The notes under the pieces: generated by a model
Database searches by the model: none
Seen by the model: the letters and a program-made list of their open reading frames with translations, nothing else
Told to the model about the DNA's origin: nothing
In this document: in pieces, positions 15,475 through 23,504 of the stretch
How positions within the stretch are numbered: position 1 is the stretch's first letter
Layout of the letters: every line of letters begins with the position of its first letter
Program-made: the position numbers and the translations under genes
Source: an uncultured Pseudomonadota bacterium
GTDB lineage: Bacteria > Pseudomonadota > Alphaproteobacteria > RF32 > CAG-239
Length of the DNA: 38,334 nt
NCBI GenBank assembly: GCA_949295995.1
Contig: CASFNK010000024.1
Location: 1 to 38,334 of the forward strand
Reading direction: 5' to 3'

Positions 15475-16581
15475 TTAAGCATGCGTTAAAATTTCTTCTC
15501 TTGCCTGACGTTCCAAAGCGGCCTGAATTCCCTCACGCGTCAAAGCTCTTTGACGTAACCGAGTTGCATCATATTGAGGAACATCTTTAAGCGGCGGTCT
15601 GAGCCCGCGCAAACGCTCAATACGGGTACGAATATCTTCTTGTTTGGTTGAAACGTGCTTTGCCATATAAATAAATTCGCCGGGACTTCTGTTATAAGAC
15701 AAGCTATGGTCAAAACTCCGTTCTTGAGCATTTCTCTCAAGCACATCTGCCCGTCTGACATCTTCCAACAATCTGGTGTAAAAGCTATATCCGGGCAACA
15801 TTTCCACATCCATATCATGCTCGACTTGCAGTTCTTTTGCTCTCATACGAAATTCAGCCAGTTGATTTTGCGTTGGATTTTTTCCCATATCTCTCATAAA
15901 GCTGAGAAGACGATAATAATGCAAAGCTCTCTCATATTCTTCGCGTTCAACCTTTTTATCAGCTTCACTTTTGGTAGTTGTTAAAATTGAGCTTCTGATT
16001 TCTCTTAATTTTTGGAGTTTGAGACGGAGTTCGTCATATTTAACTTTTGCTTCTTGATTTCCGAGTTGCACACTTTTTTCATACAAACCCAGACAAGTAA
16101 TCAATTCGGTTTCACGCTGAAAAGACATATCAATAAAATTATTTTTTTCCGACAAATCTTCCTCGGAAACAAACCCGTCATTCATATGTTTGATAATTTG
16201 CTGACCTTCATCAATCCAAGTAAAATATTCGTTCATGGTAGATGTTTCGCAGTTGATTCGTTCAATCGACAACGCTTGGTCAAAATAGAACGTATCTTTT
16301 TCGATAGCATCAGCTAACTCATCCACAAAAGCGGATAACTTCTTATCATCTTTTCCGTCATTAATGACTTCATCTTTTGAGGCGTAAAGAGCTTTTTGCA
16401 CCAGATTCATTCTTTCAGGAGCTTTGAGATTAGAATTTTCTCCTCCCATAGCATTAAACATAATATTTCTGGGATTTTGTTGCGTTTTCTGCTCTTGTTG
16501 ACGTTGAAAACTTTCCCAAACGGCATTGAGACGATTAACGCGTTGTTGATGTTGTTGTAACCTTTCTTCAGAATTTTCCAT
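15475..16581 (-). CDS. Uncharacterised helical protein, 368 residues
   Basis: I do not recognise this protein. It is soluble, with no signal peptide or membrane segment, and highly charged. The first 40 residues are Gln/Arg rich (ERLQQHQQRVNRLNAVWESF). A long predicted helical/coiled region spans about residues 165-260 (KVKYDELRLKLQKLREIRSS, then EREEYERALHYYRLL), and the tail is Arg-rich with RLRGLRPPL and RLRQRALTREGIQAALERQA. The ATG follows a GAGGA site. It lies 20 nt after the TerB-like gene, so they are almost certainly cotranscribed. The pattern suggests a structural or scaffold protein, but no function can be assigned. Confidence 0.75.
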   Translation of the reverse strand: MENSEERLQQHQQRVNRLNAVWESFQRQQEQKTQQNPRNIMFNAMGGENSNLKAPERMNLVQKALYASKDEVINDGKDDKKLSAFVDELADAIEKDTFYFDQALSIERINCETSTMNEYFTWIDEGQQIIKHMNDGFVSEEDLSEKNNFIDMSFQRETELITCLGLYEKSVQLGNQEAKVKYDELRLKLQKLREIRSSILTTTKSEADKKVEREEYERALHYYRLLSFMRDMGKNPTQNQLAEFRMRAKELQVEHDMDVEMLPGYSFYTRLLEDVRRADVLERNAQERSFDHSLSYNRSPGEFIYMAKHVSTKQEDIRTRIERLRGLRPPLKDVPQYDATRLRQRALTREGIQAALERQAREEILTHA

Positions 16582-16601
16582 GCTTTAATCCTCACCAGAA
16601 A

Positions 16602-17048
16602 TTAAACTTCCTCAAAAATAATTTTAGCTTCTTCAAGCCAAATAAGTCTATCAATCACCCAATTACTGATTTGTTCAATTTTTTCTAAATCAACCCCCAT
16701 AGCCATACCGACTTTACCGATAAAGGCGGTTTCCGCATCGGATAATTCGTCATCGGTATGAGCCAGGACGCACATTTCTTTAATCAATTCCAAAGCGGCG
16801 CGGCGATTATCTATTTTTTTCACATCTTCAATAATTTCTTCATCATTATCAATTTTCAAAATTTCATTAACACGCTTTGAGGGAACCCCGAAAGTCATGG
16901 CCACATGTTTAATAAACTCTTTCTCATCTTTATCAAAATGCCCGTCTGCCGCGGCCAAACGAGAAAAGGCTTTCAAAAAAGCAATTTTTTGGTCTTCATT
17001 AAGTTTTTCCACACAATTCATATCCATCTCCAATTGCAAATCGGTCAT
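16602..17048 (-). CDS. TerB-like domain protein
   Basis: This 148-residue all-helical protein has two halves that each resemble the TerB/DjlA-type repeat: LKAFSRLAAADGHFDKDEKE with FIKHVAMTFGV, and LIKEMCVLAHTDDELSDAE with FIGKVGMAMGV. The paired acidic loops (DGHFDKDE, DDELSDAE) resemble the metal-binding loops of TerB. No other ter genes lie in the window, so tellurite resistance should not be inferred from this. It is first in a minus-strand group with the helical 15475 gene and yggT, behind a good promoter. Confidence 0.75.
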   Translation of the reverse strand: MTDLQLEMDMNCVEKLNEDQKIAFLKAFSRLAAADGHFDKDEKEFIKHVAMTFGVPSKRVNEILKIDNDEEIIEDVKKIDNRRAALELIKEMCVLAHTDDELSDAETAFIGKVGMAMGVDLEKIEQISNWVIDRLIWLEEAKIIFEEV

Positions 17049-17080
17049 TTTTACCTCGTTAAAAATTAATCATCATTTAG

Positions 17081-17109
17081 AGCATACTCAAAAAACCGAC
17101 TTTTATCAA
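17081..17109 (-). promoter_or_regulatory. Sigma-70 promoter of the TerB-like gene group
   Basis: On the minus strand TTGATA (17109-17104), a 17-nt spacer and TATGCT (17086-17081) lie 33 nt before the ATG. It diverges from the miaB promoter, with about 60 bp between their -35 elements. Confidence 0.7.
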
Positions 17110-17169
17110 TCAAAAAGCATAAGCAAATAAAAAATTCCGATAAAAAGCCGACAAAAGCACAAAAAAGAT

Positions 17170-17198
17170 TTGAAAAAAAACCGCATATATCCTACACT
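17170..17198 (+). promoter_or_regulatory. Sigma-70 promoter of miaB-phoH-ybeY-lnt
   Basis: TTGAAA (17170-17175), a 17-nt spacer and TACACT (17193-17198) lie 35 nt before the miaB ATG, which has only a weak ribosome-binding site. Confidence 0.6.
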
Positions 17199-17233
17199 AA
17201 AGATTAGAACATAATAACACATTAAGAAAACTA

Positions 17234-18601
17234 ATGGATAAGCAAGTGGATACAAAAAAATATTATATTAAAACTTTTGGCTGCCAAATGAATGTTTATG
17301 ATTCGAGCCGCATAGCCAATATATTACAAACCTTAGGTTACAAAGAAGCCCCCTCTCCCAAAGAGGCTGATTTAATCATTTTCAACACTTGCCACATCCG
17401 CGAAAAAGCCGCTGAAAAAGTTTTTTCCGATTTAGGTCGTATTTACTTGATAAAACAAGAACGTGCTTTAGAGGGTAAAGACACTATTATTGGCGTCGCC
17501 GGTTGCGTGGTTCAAGCCGAAGATGAACAAATCGCCAAACGCGCTCCGTTTGTTGACTTTGCCACCGGTCCCTTGACTTATCACCGCCTACCTGAAATTT
17601 TAGCCAAGGTTCAAAGAAAAAGAGGTCAAAGCATCATAGATACCGAATTCCCGGCAGAATCAAAGTTTGACTTTTTGCCCGAAAACCAATCAACAGGGGG
17701 CTGCTCATTTTTAGCCATTCAGGAAGGCTGCAACAATTTTTGCACTTATTGCGTTGTTCCCTACACCCGAGGCATTGAAACTTCGCGTCCGGTAGAACAA
17801 GTCTTAGATGAAGCTAAAAGATTAGTTACCACCGGCAGCGTTGAAATTAATTTGCTTGGGCAAAATGTTAACTCCTATCATGGCGAAGACGCTTCGGGCA
17901 AAGAACGCAATTTGGCTTATCTTTTACGTAAATTAGCTGAGCTTGATGGTCTCAAACGCATTCGTTATACCACATCTTATCCGGCAGATATGACCGATGA
18001 TTTAATTGCTTGCCACCATGATTTGGACAAGCTGATGCCTTACTTGCATTTACCGGTTCAATCGGGCTCTGACAAGATTCTCAAAGCCATGAACCGCCGC
18101 CATACCCGAGATGACTACCTGCGTGTAATTGAAAAACTATATCTTGCCAATCCTAATTTGAGAATGTCCTCTGACTTTATTGTCGGTTTCCCCGGAGAAA
18201 GTGATGAAGATTTTGAGCAAACGCTTGATATTGTCAACCAAGTTAAATACATTCAGGCCTTCTCCTTCAAATACAGCAAGCGCGCCGGAACACCCGCCGC
18301 CATTATGCCCAATCAGGTAGAAGAAAAAATCAAAAAAGAACGTTTGGATATTTTGCAAGACCTATTGTTCTCATATCAAGAAAAATTCAATCTCTCCAGT
18401 ATTGGCAAAACCATGCCGGTTTTGTTTGAGCACAAGGGACGCCACAGCGGACAGCTTATTGGTCGCACGCCGTATATGCAAAATGTCCATGTTGAGATTG
18501 CTAAGGAATTTTTAAATAAAATCGTTGATATTAAAATAACCTCCGCAACAGTAAATTCATTGACGGGAGAGCTGGCGGAAACTAACCAAAAAGCGTCATG
18601 A
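17234..18601 (+). CDS. miaB: tRNA-2-methylthio-N6-dimethylallyladenosine synthase MiaB
   Basis: MiaB is a radical-SAM methylthiotransferase that modifies i6A37 of tRNAs reading UNN codons. The 455-residue protein has the UPF0004 domain with KTFGCQMNVYDS and Cys17, Cys53 and Cys91 (second Fe-S cluster). The radical-SAM cluster motif is EGCNNFCTYCVVPYTRG (Cys166, Cys170, Cys173), and a C-terminal TRAM region follows. The length is normal (E. coli 474). It heads a run miaB-phoH-ybeY-lnt with overlaps or short gaps. The partner miaA is not here. Confidence 0.98.
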   Translation: MDKQVDTKKYYIKTFGCQMNVYDSSRIANILQTLGYKEAPSPKEADLIIFNTCHIREKAAEKVFSDLGRIYLIKQERALEGKDTIIGVAGCVVQAEDEQIAKRAPFVDFATGPLTYHRLPEILAKVQRKRGQSIIDTEFPAESKFDFLPENQSTGGCSFLAIQEGCNNFCTYCVVPYTRGIETSRPVEQVLDEAKRLVTTGSVEINLLGQNVNSYHGEDASGKERNLAYLLRKLAELDGLKRIRYTTSYPADMTDDLIACHHDLDKLMPYLHLPVQSGSDKILKAMNRRHTRDDYLRVIEKLYLANPNLRMSSDFIVGFPGESDEDFEQTLDIVNQVKYIQAFSFKYSKRAGTPAAIMPNQVEEKIKKERLDILQDLLFSYQEKFNLSSIGKTMPVLFEHKGRHSGQLIGRTPYMQNVHVEIAKEFLNKIVDIKITSATVNSLTGELAETNQKAS

Positions 18602-18614
18602 AAGGGTGATTACC

Positions 18615-19580
18615 ATGGCAGAAATTAGCTTTGAATTATACAACAACCAACTGGTTCAACAACTGGTCGGTCCGCAAGATTCTAATCTTCGGTTAATAGA
18701 AAAACTCCTCAATGTCAGCATCAGCTCTTTTGGCAATCAAATTACGATTCAAGGCGGCGGTGCAGCCATAGAGCAAGCCAAAACAGCGATTGACATGCTC
18801 TACACAAAAGTCAGCAAAGGCATTGATGTCAACGAGCAAGAAGTCAAAGCCGCGGTTCGTATGAGCGATGAAGGCTCTGAAAAAATCACCGACCAAAACT
18901 TAAACGACATTGTCCTAAAGACAAAAAAACGCCACATTTACCCACGTTCGGCCACTCAAGCCAAATACATTCAGGAAATGATGCAAAATGAGTTAGTTTT
19001 TGGACTTGGACCTGCCGGTACCGGTAAAACTTACCTGGCGGTTGCCTTAGCGGTTTCCATGATGTTGGAAGGCAGAATTGATAAAATCATTTTATCTCGT
19101 CCGGCGGTTGAAGCCGGCGAAAACTTAGGTTTCTTGCCCGGCGACTTAAAAGACAAAGTTGACCCATACCTTCGTCCGCTCTATGATGCTTTGTACGAGA
19201 TGTTACCGGCCGAACAAGTCGATAAAAAATTGGCCATCGGCGAAATTGAGATTGCCCCGCTTGCCTTTATGCGTGGTCGCACCTTATCCAACGCTTTTGT
19301 CATTTTGGATGAGGCGCAAAACACCACCCCGATGCAAATGAAAATGTTTTTAACCCGTTTGGGTGAAAACTCCCGCATGGTTGTCAACGGGGACTTAAGT
19401 CAGGTTGACTTGCCGCGAGGTGTCATCTCCGGCTTAAAAGATGCTTTGGATACGCTCAAAAACATCACCAACATTTCTTCCGTAACCTTTAGTGCTTCGG
19501 ACGTTGTCCGTCATGGATTGGTTGCCAAGATTGTTAAAGCCTATGAAGAAAGAACACAAAAACAGCAAACTCATGATTAA
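18615..19580 (+). CDS. phoH: PhoH-like ATPase (YbeZ)
   Basis: PhoH-family ATPases of this locus work with YbeY in RNA metabolism. The 321-residue protein has an N-terminal KH-like region (LIEKLLNVSISSFGNQITIQ) and a PhoH ATPase domain with Walker A GPAGTGKTYLA, RPAVEAGENLGFLPGDLKDK and the Walker B/DEAQ motif FVILDEAQN. The frame is open from GTG 18606, but ATG 18615 sits 8 nt after AAAGGG and gives the expected N-terminus. It overlaps ybeY by 8 bp. Confidence 0.95.
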   Translation: MAEISFELYNNQLVQQLVGPQDSNLRLIEKLLNVSISSFGNQITIQGGGAAIEQAKTAIDMLYTKVSKGIDVNEQEVKAAVRMSDEGSEKITDQNLNDIVLKTKKRHIYPRSATQAKYIQEMMQNELVFGLGPAGTGKTYLAVALAVSMMLEGRIDKIILSRPAVEAGENLGFLPGDLKDKVDPYLRPLYDALYEMLPAEQVDKKLAIGEIEIAPLAFMRGRTLSNAFVILDEAQNTTPMQMKMFLTRLGENSRMVVNGDLSQVDLPRGVISGLKDALDTLKNITNISSVTFSASDVVRHGLVAKIVKAYEERTQKQQTHD

Positions 19581-20097
19581 ACATCAACTTGAAATATCAA
19601 TTAATGAGCCCTTGTGGCACAAAGCCCTCCCCGAAGCAGAGACCATCTCCGGGGAGGTCTTTTCGCAAGTATTAGACTATGTTTCAACCCACGAAGAGAT
19701 AGATTTTTTGAATTTGAACAAATCCATCAATGTTAATCTCTGTTTGAGTAATGATACTGAAGTTCACGCTCTGAATAAAGAATTTCGCAATATGGATAAA
19801 CCCACCAATGTCTTATCTTTTGCCAATATTGATGACGATTCTTTTGATGATTTATGCCAATCTGAACCAGAAATTGAATTAGGCGACATCATCATTGCGC
19901 TTGAAACTATGGAGCGTGAAGCCAAAGAGCAAGAAATCTCTTTTCATGACCACTATTGCCACCTCTTGGCTCATGGGCTGTTACATCTTTTAGGATACGA
20001 CCATATTGAGGAAGACGAAGCCCGCCACATGGAGAGTTTTGAAATTGCCATTTTACAACAACTTAACATTGCCAACCCTTATGAGGAAGAAGAATGA
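19573..20097 (+). CDS. ybeY: Endoribonuclease YbeY (rRNA maturation factor)
   Basis: YbeY is a metal-dependent RNase involved in 16S rRNA 3'-end processing and 70S quality control. The 174-residue product has the zinc motif HGLLHLLGYDH (His134, His138, His144) and the conserved NVLSFA segment. The frame extends further upstream, but the ATG at 19573 overlaps phoH by 8 bp and gives the family's normal length. The ribosome-binding site is weak, suggesting coupling to phoH translation. It overlaps lnt by 4 bp. Confidence 0.96.
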   Translation: MIKHQLEISINEPLWHKALPEAETISGEVFSQVLDYVSTHEEIDFLNLNKSINVNLCLSNDTEVHALNKEFRNMDKPTNVLSFANIDDDSFDDLCQSEPEIELGDIIIALETMEREAKEQEISFHDHYCHLLAHGLLHLLGYDHIEEDEARHMESFEIAILQQLNIANPYEEEE

Positions 20098-21626
20098 ACC
20101 AACTCCGCACCTTGCTGATGAACAATCCCCTTTCAACAGCCTTTGCTCTTGGCGTTTTAAGTATCACGGCTCTTCCGCCGTATTTTTGTTTTCCGATTCT
20201 TTTCATCACTTTGAGTGGACTTTTTTACTTAATGCAAAAAGCCCAAACAGGAAAAGAATGGTTTAACTTAGGTTATTGGTTTGGCTTTGGCTTTTATGCT
20301 TTCGGCTTGGCTTGGATTGGTAATGCCTTATTGATAGACGCCAAAACATTCGGCTGGCTCTACCCGATTGTTTTAATGGCTTCGGGGGGATTTTTTGGAT
20401 TATTCATAGCTTTCCCTGCCTATTTCAGCTTCTACTTTAAGAATATTTATGCCCGCTATTTAGCCTTTAGTGCGTTTTGGGTAATTTTTGAATGGATAAG
20501 AAGTTTCATTTTCACTGGTTTTCCATGGAATTTATTAGGAACAACTCTGGCATTGTCCCCTCAAACAATGCAACTAGCCTCTGTTATCGGCACTTATGGT
20601 TTATCATTGCTTGTGCTTTTAACCTGCCTTGCCCCTGCCCTCTGGTTCTGCCATAAAAGCCACCGAAATACCGTTCTCTCTCTTAGCATCATCTGTTTTG
20701 TTTCAATACTCAACCTTAGCTATGGCTTTTGGCGAGTAAGCACTCTAGGCGATTCGCAAGAAAGCGACATCAAGATCCGCCTTGTTCAACCCGCCATTCC
20801 GCAAACCATAAAATGGTCTCCGGTTTCTTTAGATGAAAACCTCAACAAATACATTGCACTCAGCCGAGAGAAAGGATTAGAGGATATAGATTTTGTTATT
20901 TGGGGAGAAACAGCCAGCCCCTTTCCGTTAGATTATGATAACTACTATCGCGAACTGGTTACCAATGCCATTTCCGATAAAGGACACTTAATTACCGGCT
21001 CTCTACGCTATGAAGCCGACGAAAATAATTTTTATCAACCGCTAAACTCCATGTTTATCATAAACAAACACGGCATTATTGAAGCCCATTACGACAAAAG
21101 CCACCTTGTGCCGTTCGGCGAATATATTCCCTTCAGAGAATACCTACCGCAATGGGTTCGCCCCATCACCAACACCATAGCCAATTTCAAAGCCGGAATG
21201 GGCTTACAAAACATCAAAATTGCCGACTATCCGAGTCTTGGAGCACTCATCTGCTATGAAGTCATATTTCCCGCCCAGGTAGTAAACGAGGAGCAAAAAC
21301 CGCAATGGCTCGTAAACCTCACCAATGACGGATGGTATGGGGACAGTTCGGGTCCATATCAACATTTAGTCAGCGCACAAATGCGAGCCGTAGAAGAAGG
21401 AATAACAATTGTTAGAGTTGCCAACACGGGTATAAGCGCACTTATCGACCGTTTAGGCACCATTCGCCAATCATTAGGGCTTAATCAAATAGGAATTTTA
21501 GATATAAATCTTCCTCAACAATTAATAACGCCGACAATATATGGAAAATATAAGAATATCATACCATTAATATTATGTTTTTTGAATTTAGCATTTGCTG
21601 TTATAATAAAAGTAAAAGCAAAATAG
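20094..21626 (+). CDS. lnt: Apolipoprotein N-acyltransferase Lnt
   Basis: Lnt adds the third acyl chain to lipoproteins at the periplasmic face of the inner membrane. The 510-residue protein matches E. coli Lnt (512). About six to eight membrane helices occupy the first 210 residues, followed by a nitrilase-type domain with the catalytic triad Glu272 (WGETASPFPLD), Lys335 (YDKSHLVPFGEY) and Cys387 (GALICYEVIFP), and a C-terminal helix at about 488-507. It overlaps ybeY by 4 bp. The CorC/HlyC-type gene often found between ybeY and lnt is absent. Confidence 0.97.
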   Translation: MNQLRTLLMNNPLSTAFALGVLSITALPPYFCFPILFITLSGLFYLMQKAQTGKEWFNLGYWFGFGFYAFGLAWIGNALLIDAKTFGWLYPIVLMASGGFFGLFIAFPAYFSFYFKNIYARYLAFSAFWVIFEWIRSFIFTGFPWNLLGTTLALSPQTMQLASVIGTYGLSLLVLLTCLAPALWFCHKSHRNTVLSLSIICFVSILNLSYGFWRVSTLGDSQESDIKIRLVQPAIPQTIKWSPVSLDENLNKYIALSREKGLEDIDFVIWGETASPFPLDYDNYYRELVTNAISDKGHLITGSLRYEADENNFYQPLNSMFIINKHGIIEAHYDKSHLVPFGEYIPFREYLPQWVRPITNTIANFKAGMGLQNIKIADYPSLGALICYEVIFPAQVVNEEQKPQWLVNLTNDGWYGDSSGPYQHLVSAQMRAVEEGITIVRVANTGISALIDRLGTIRQSLGLNQIGILDINLPQQLITPTIYGKYKNIIPLILCFLNLAFAVIIKVKAK

Positions 21627-21702
21627 TTTATTGAAAAACAACAAAAAATTGTATTTTATAGATTTTTTTGTTAAACAATATAAAATATTATATAAATATT
21701 TG

Positions 21703-21731
21703 TTGACGAATACGGTCTAAAATCCTATTTA
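21703..21731 (+). promoter_or_regulatory. Sigma-70 promoter of the XRE regulator
   Basis: TTGACG (21703-21708), a 17-nt spacer and TATTTA (21726-21731). An AT-rich inverted repeat, AAATATT-ATATA-AATATTT (21683-21701), lies directly upstream and could act as an UP-type element. Confidence 0.7.
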
Positions 21732-21737
21732 TAGGAT
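21722..21737. promoter_or_regulatory. Palindromic operator candidate over the XRE promoter
   Basis: ATCCTAT-TT-ATAGGAT is a perfect inverted repeat with 7-bp arms covering the -10 element. Its position and symmetry suit repression by a dimeric helix-turn-helix protein, most simply the product of the gene it precedes. Confidence 0.55.
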
Positions 21738-21763
21738 ATGAACGAAATCAAAAGGAAACAAAA

Positions 21764-22267
21764 ATGACGACAGAAACTATCAAAAAATCTAGCCGAGGTA
21801 GAACTCCTACCGGGCAACCTAATCCGATTGATGTCCATGTAGGAAACCGTATCAGATTAAGACGTACTTTATTAGGCTTAAGTCAAGAAAAATTGGCAAG
21901 TCTATTAGGTTTAACGTTTCAACAGGTTCAAAAATATGAACGTGGAATGAATCGTGTAGGAGCTAGCCGTCTGTGGGATATAGGCAAAGTATTGGAAGTT
22001 CCTGTCGGCTTTTTCTATGAAGATATGGATAAATCCGTAGCCAGCCAAAGTCCGAGAATGTTCAGCTTATCAGATGCGGCACCTGAATGTTTGGCTGAAG
22101 ATGATGCCGAATTTGACTCTGACCCGATGAACCGCCAAGAGACCATCGAGTTGGTTAAGGCTTACTACAAAATTCCAAACCGCAAAGCCGCCAAACACAT
22201 GTTTGACTTGATTATCGCCATGTCCAAAACCACTTATAACAACAATGATGAAGACGATAAGGAATAA
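21764..22267 (+). CDS. XRE-family transcriptional regulator
   Basis: The 167-residue protein has a helix-turn-helix_3 domain at about residues 22-80: VGNRIRLRRTLLGLSQEKLA, LLGLTFQQVQKYERGMNRVG, then ASRLWDIGKVLEVPVGFFYE. An acidic linker follows, and a C-terminal helix contains ETIELVKAYYKIPNRKAAKH. This regulator between lnt and metK is conserved in many Alphaproteobacteria; its targets are not known to me. A perfect palindrome over its promoter suggests autoregulation. AAAGGAAAC gives a good ribosome-binding site. It ends with a terminator, separating it from metK. Confidence 0.93.
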   Translation: MTTETIKKSSRGRTPTGQPNPIDVHVGNRIRLRRTLLGLSQEKLASLLGLTFQQVQKYERGMNRVGASRLWDIGKVLEVPVGFFYEDMDKSVASQSPRMFSLSDAAPECLAEDDAEFDSDPMNRQETIELVKAYYKIPNRKAAKHMFDLIIAMSKTTYNNNDEDDKE

Positions 22268-22285
22268 AACTTAAAACAATTAAAA

Positions 22286-22314
22286 AAAGCTGGTAAAACG
22301 CCGGCTTTTTTTTT
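22286..22314 (+). terminator. Intrinsic terminator after the XRE regulator
   Basis: AAAGCTGG (22286-22293), loop TAAAACG and CCGGCTTT (22301-22308) form an 8-bp stem with one G-U pair, followed by a run of nine T (22306-22314). Confidence 0.9.
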
Positions 22315-22319
22315 ATACT
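22291..22319 (+). promoter_or_regulatory. Candidate metK promoter overlapping the preceding terminator
   Basis: TATACT (22314-22319) is a near-consensus -10 that begins at the last T of the terminator. A poor -35, TGGTAA (22291-22296), lies 17 nt upstream within the hairpin. The transcript would start near 22326, with a leader of about 24 nt. No other promoter is visible between the terminator and metK. Confidence 0.45.
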
Positions 22320-22349
22320 CAGCTCAAATTAAATAAAAGGATTGAGAAG

Positions 22350-23504
22350 ATGAGTATATTATTCACCAGCGAAGCCGTATCAGAAGGACATCCTGATAAA
22401 GTCTGCGACCAAATTTCTGATGCGCTTGTTGATTTGTTTTTAACATCAGATGACAAAGCACGCACGGCAATTGAAGTATTAGCGACCACGAACCGTGTAA
22501 TTATTTCTGGCGAAACCAAATGTAATGCCTATATTTCTGCCGAACAAATTGAAGAAAGAGTCCGTCAAACCATTCGCAAAATAGGCTACGACCCAAAAGG
22601 CTTCAGCTGGCAAACAGTAAAAATATCCAACTACCTGCACCACCAATCGGAAGACATAGCCTTAGGTGTTGACAAAGAAGGGGCCGGCGACCAAGGCATC
22701 ATGTTTGGTTACGCCAAAAAAGAACAAGGAATAGAAAGTAATTATATGCCTCTGGCAATCTATCTTTCGAACAAAATTTTATACAATTTAAGCCAAGCCC
22801 GCCACAACCAAGAAATTATCGGTATTGAGCCGGATGCCAAAAGCCAAGTTACTTTGGAATATGATGAGACAGGAAAACCCATCGCAATCAAAAAATTGGT
22901 TTTATCCACGCAACATAAAGAAAATCTTTCTCAAGAACAAGTTCGCGAGATTGCAAAAAAATACATTGCGCAAAGTATTCCGCAAGGCTGGATGCCCAAA
23001 GATGAAGACATTTTAATTAACCCCACGGGACGCTTTGTCATTGGTGGTCCGGACGGAGATACAGGACTAACCGGACGCAAAATCATTGTAGATACTTATG
23101 GCGGTTACGCGCCGCACGGCGGCGGAGCCTTTTCGGGCAAAGACCCAACCAAGGTTGACCGCTCCGCTGCCTATATGTTGCGCTACCTTGCCAAGAACAT
23201 AGTTGCCGCCGGATTGGCTGAAGAATGCCTGTTGCAAATTTCTTATGCGATTGGTATTGCCGAGCCCCTCTCTTTATATATCAACACCAACCACACAAAC
23301 CATACGGATGAAAATAAAATTTTAGCTTTCATCAAAAAAAATATTGATTTAACTCCGTCAGGAATTATAAAACATCTGAACCTCAACCGTCCGATATACG
23401 CTCCTACTGCCGCCTACGGACATTTTGGCAGGACTGCCGGAGAACAAGGAAGTTTCAGTTGGGAAAAATTAGATTTAACGGAAGCACTCAAATCATGTTT
23501 ATAG
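22350..23504 (+). CDS. metK: S-adenosylmethionine synthetase
   Basis: MetK makes SAM from methionine and ATP. The 384-residue protein has the family length and signatures: FTSEAVSEGHPDKVCDQISD near the start, GAGDQGIMFGYA near residues 111-122, and GGGAFSGKDPTKVDRSAAY in the ATP-binding region. It overlaps trmB by 10 bp. The 82-nt gap upstream holds a terminator and a candidate promoter; I found no SAM riboswitch core in it. Confidence 0.98.
   Translation: MSILFTSEAVSEGHPDKVCDQISDALVDLFLTSDDKARTAIEVLATTNRVIISGETKCNAYISAEQIEERVRQTIRKIGYDPKGFSWQTVKISNYLHHQSEDIALGVDKEGAGDQGIMFGYAKKEQGIESNYMPLAIYLSNKILYNLSQARHNQEIIGIEPDAKSQVTLEYDETGKPIAIKKLVLSTQHKENLSQEQVREIAKKYIAQSIPQGWMPKDEDILINPTGRFVIGGPDGDTGLTGRKIIVDTYGGYAPHGGGAFSGKDPTKVDRSAAYMLRYLAKNIVAAGLAEECLLQISYAIGIAEPLSLYINTNHTNHTDENKILAFIKKNIDLTPSGIIKHLNLNRPIYAPTAAYGHFGRTAGEQGSFSWEKLDLTEALKSCL

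Noticed and set aside
16602..17048. Tellurite-resistance operon
   Set aside because: Only one TerB-like domain protein is present; terA, terC, terD, terE or terZ are absent, so the domain alone does not support this function.
22268..22349. Possible SAM riboswitch in front of metK
   Set aside because: The 82-nt gap is occupied by a simple terminator and a -10 element; I found none of the conserved core of SAM-I or SAM-II and there is little room for one.
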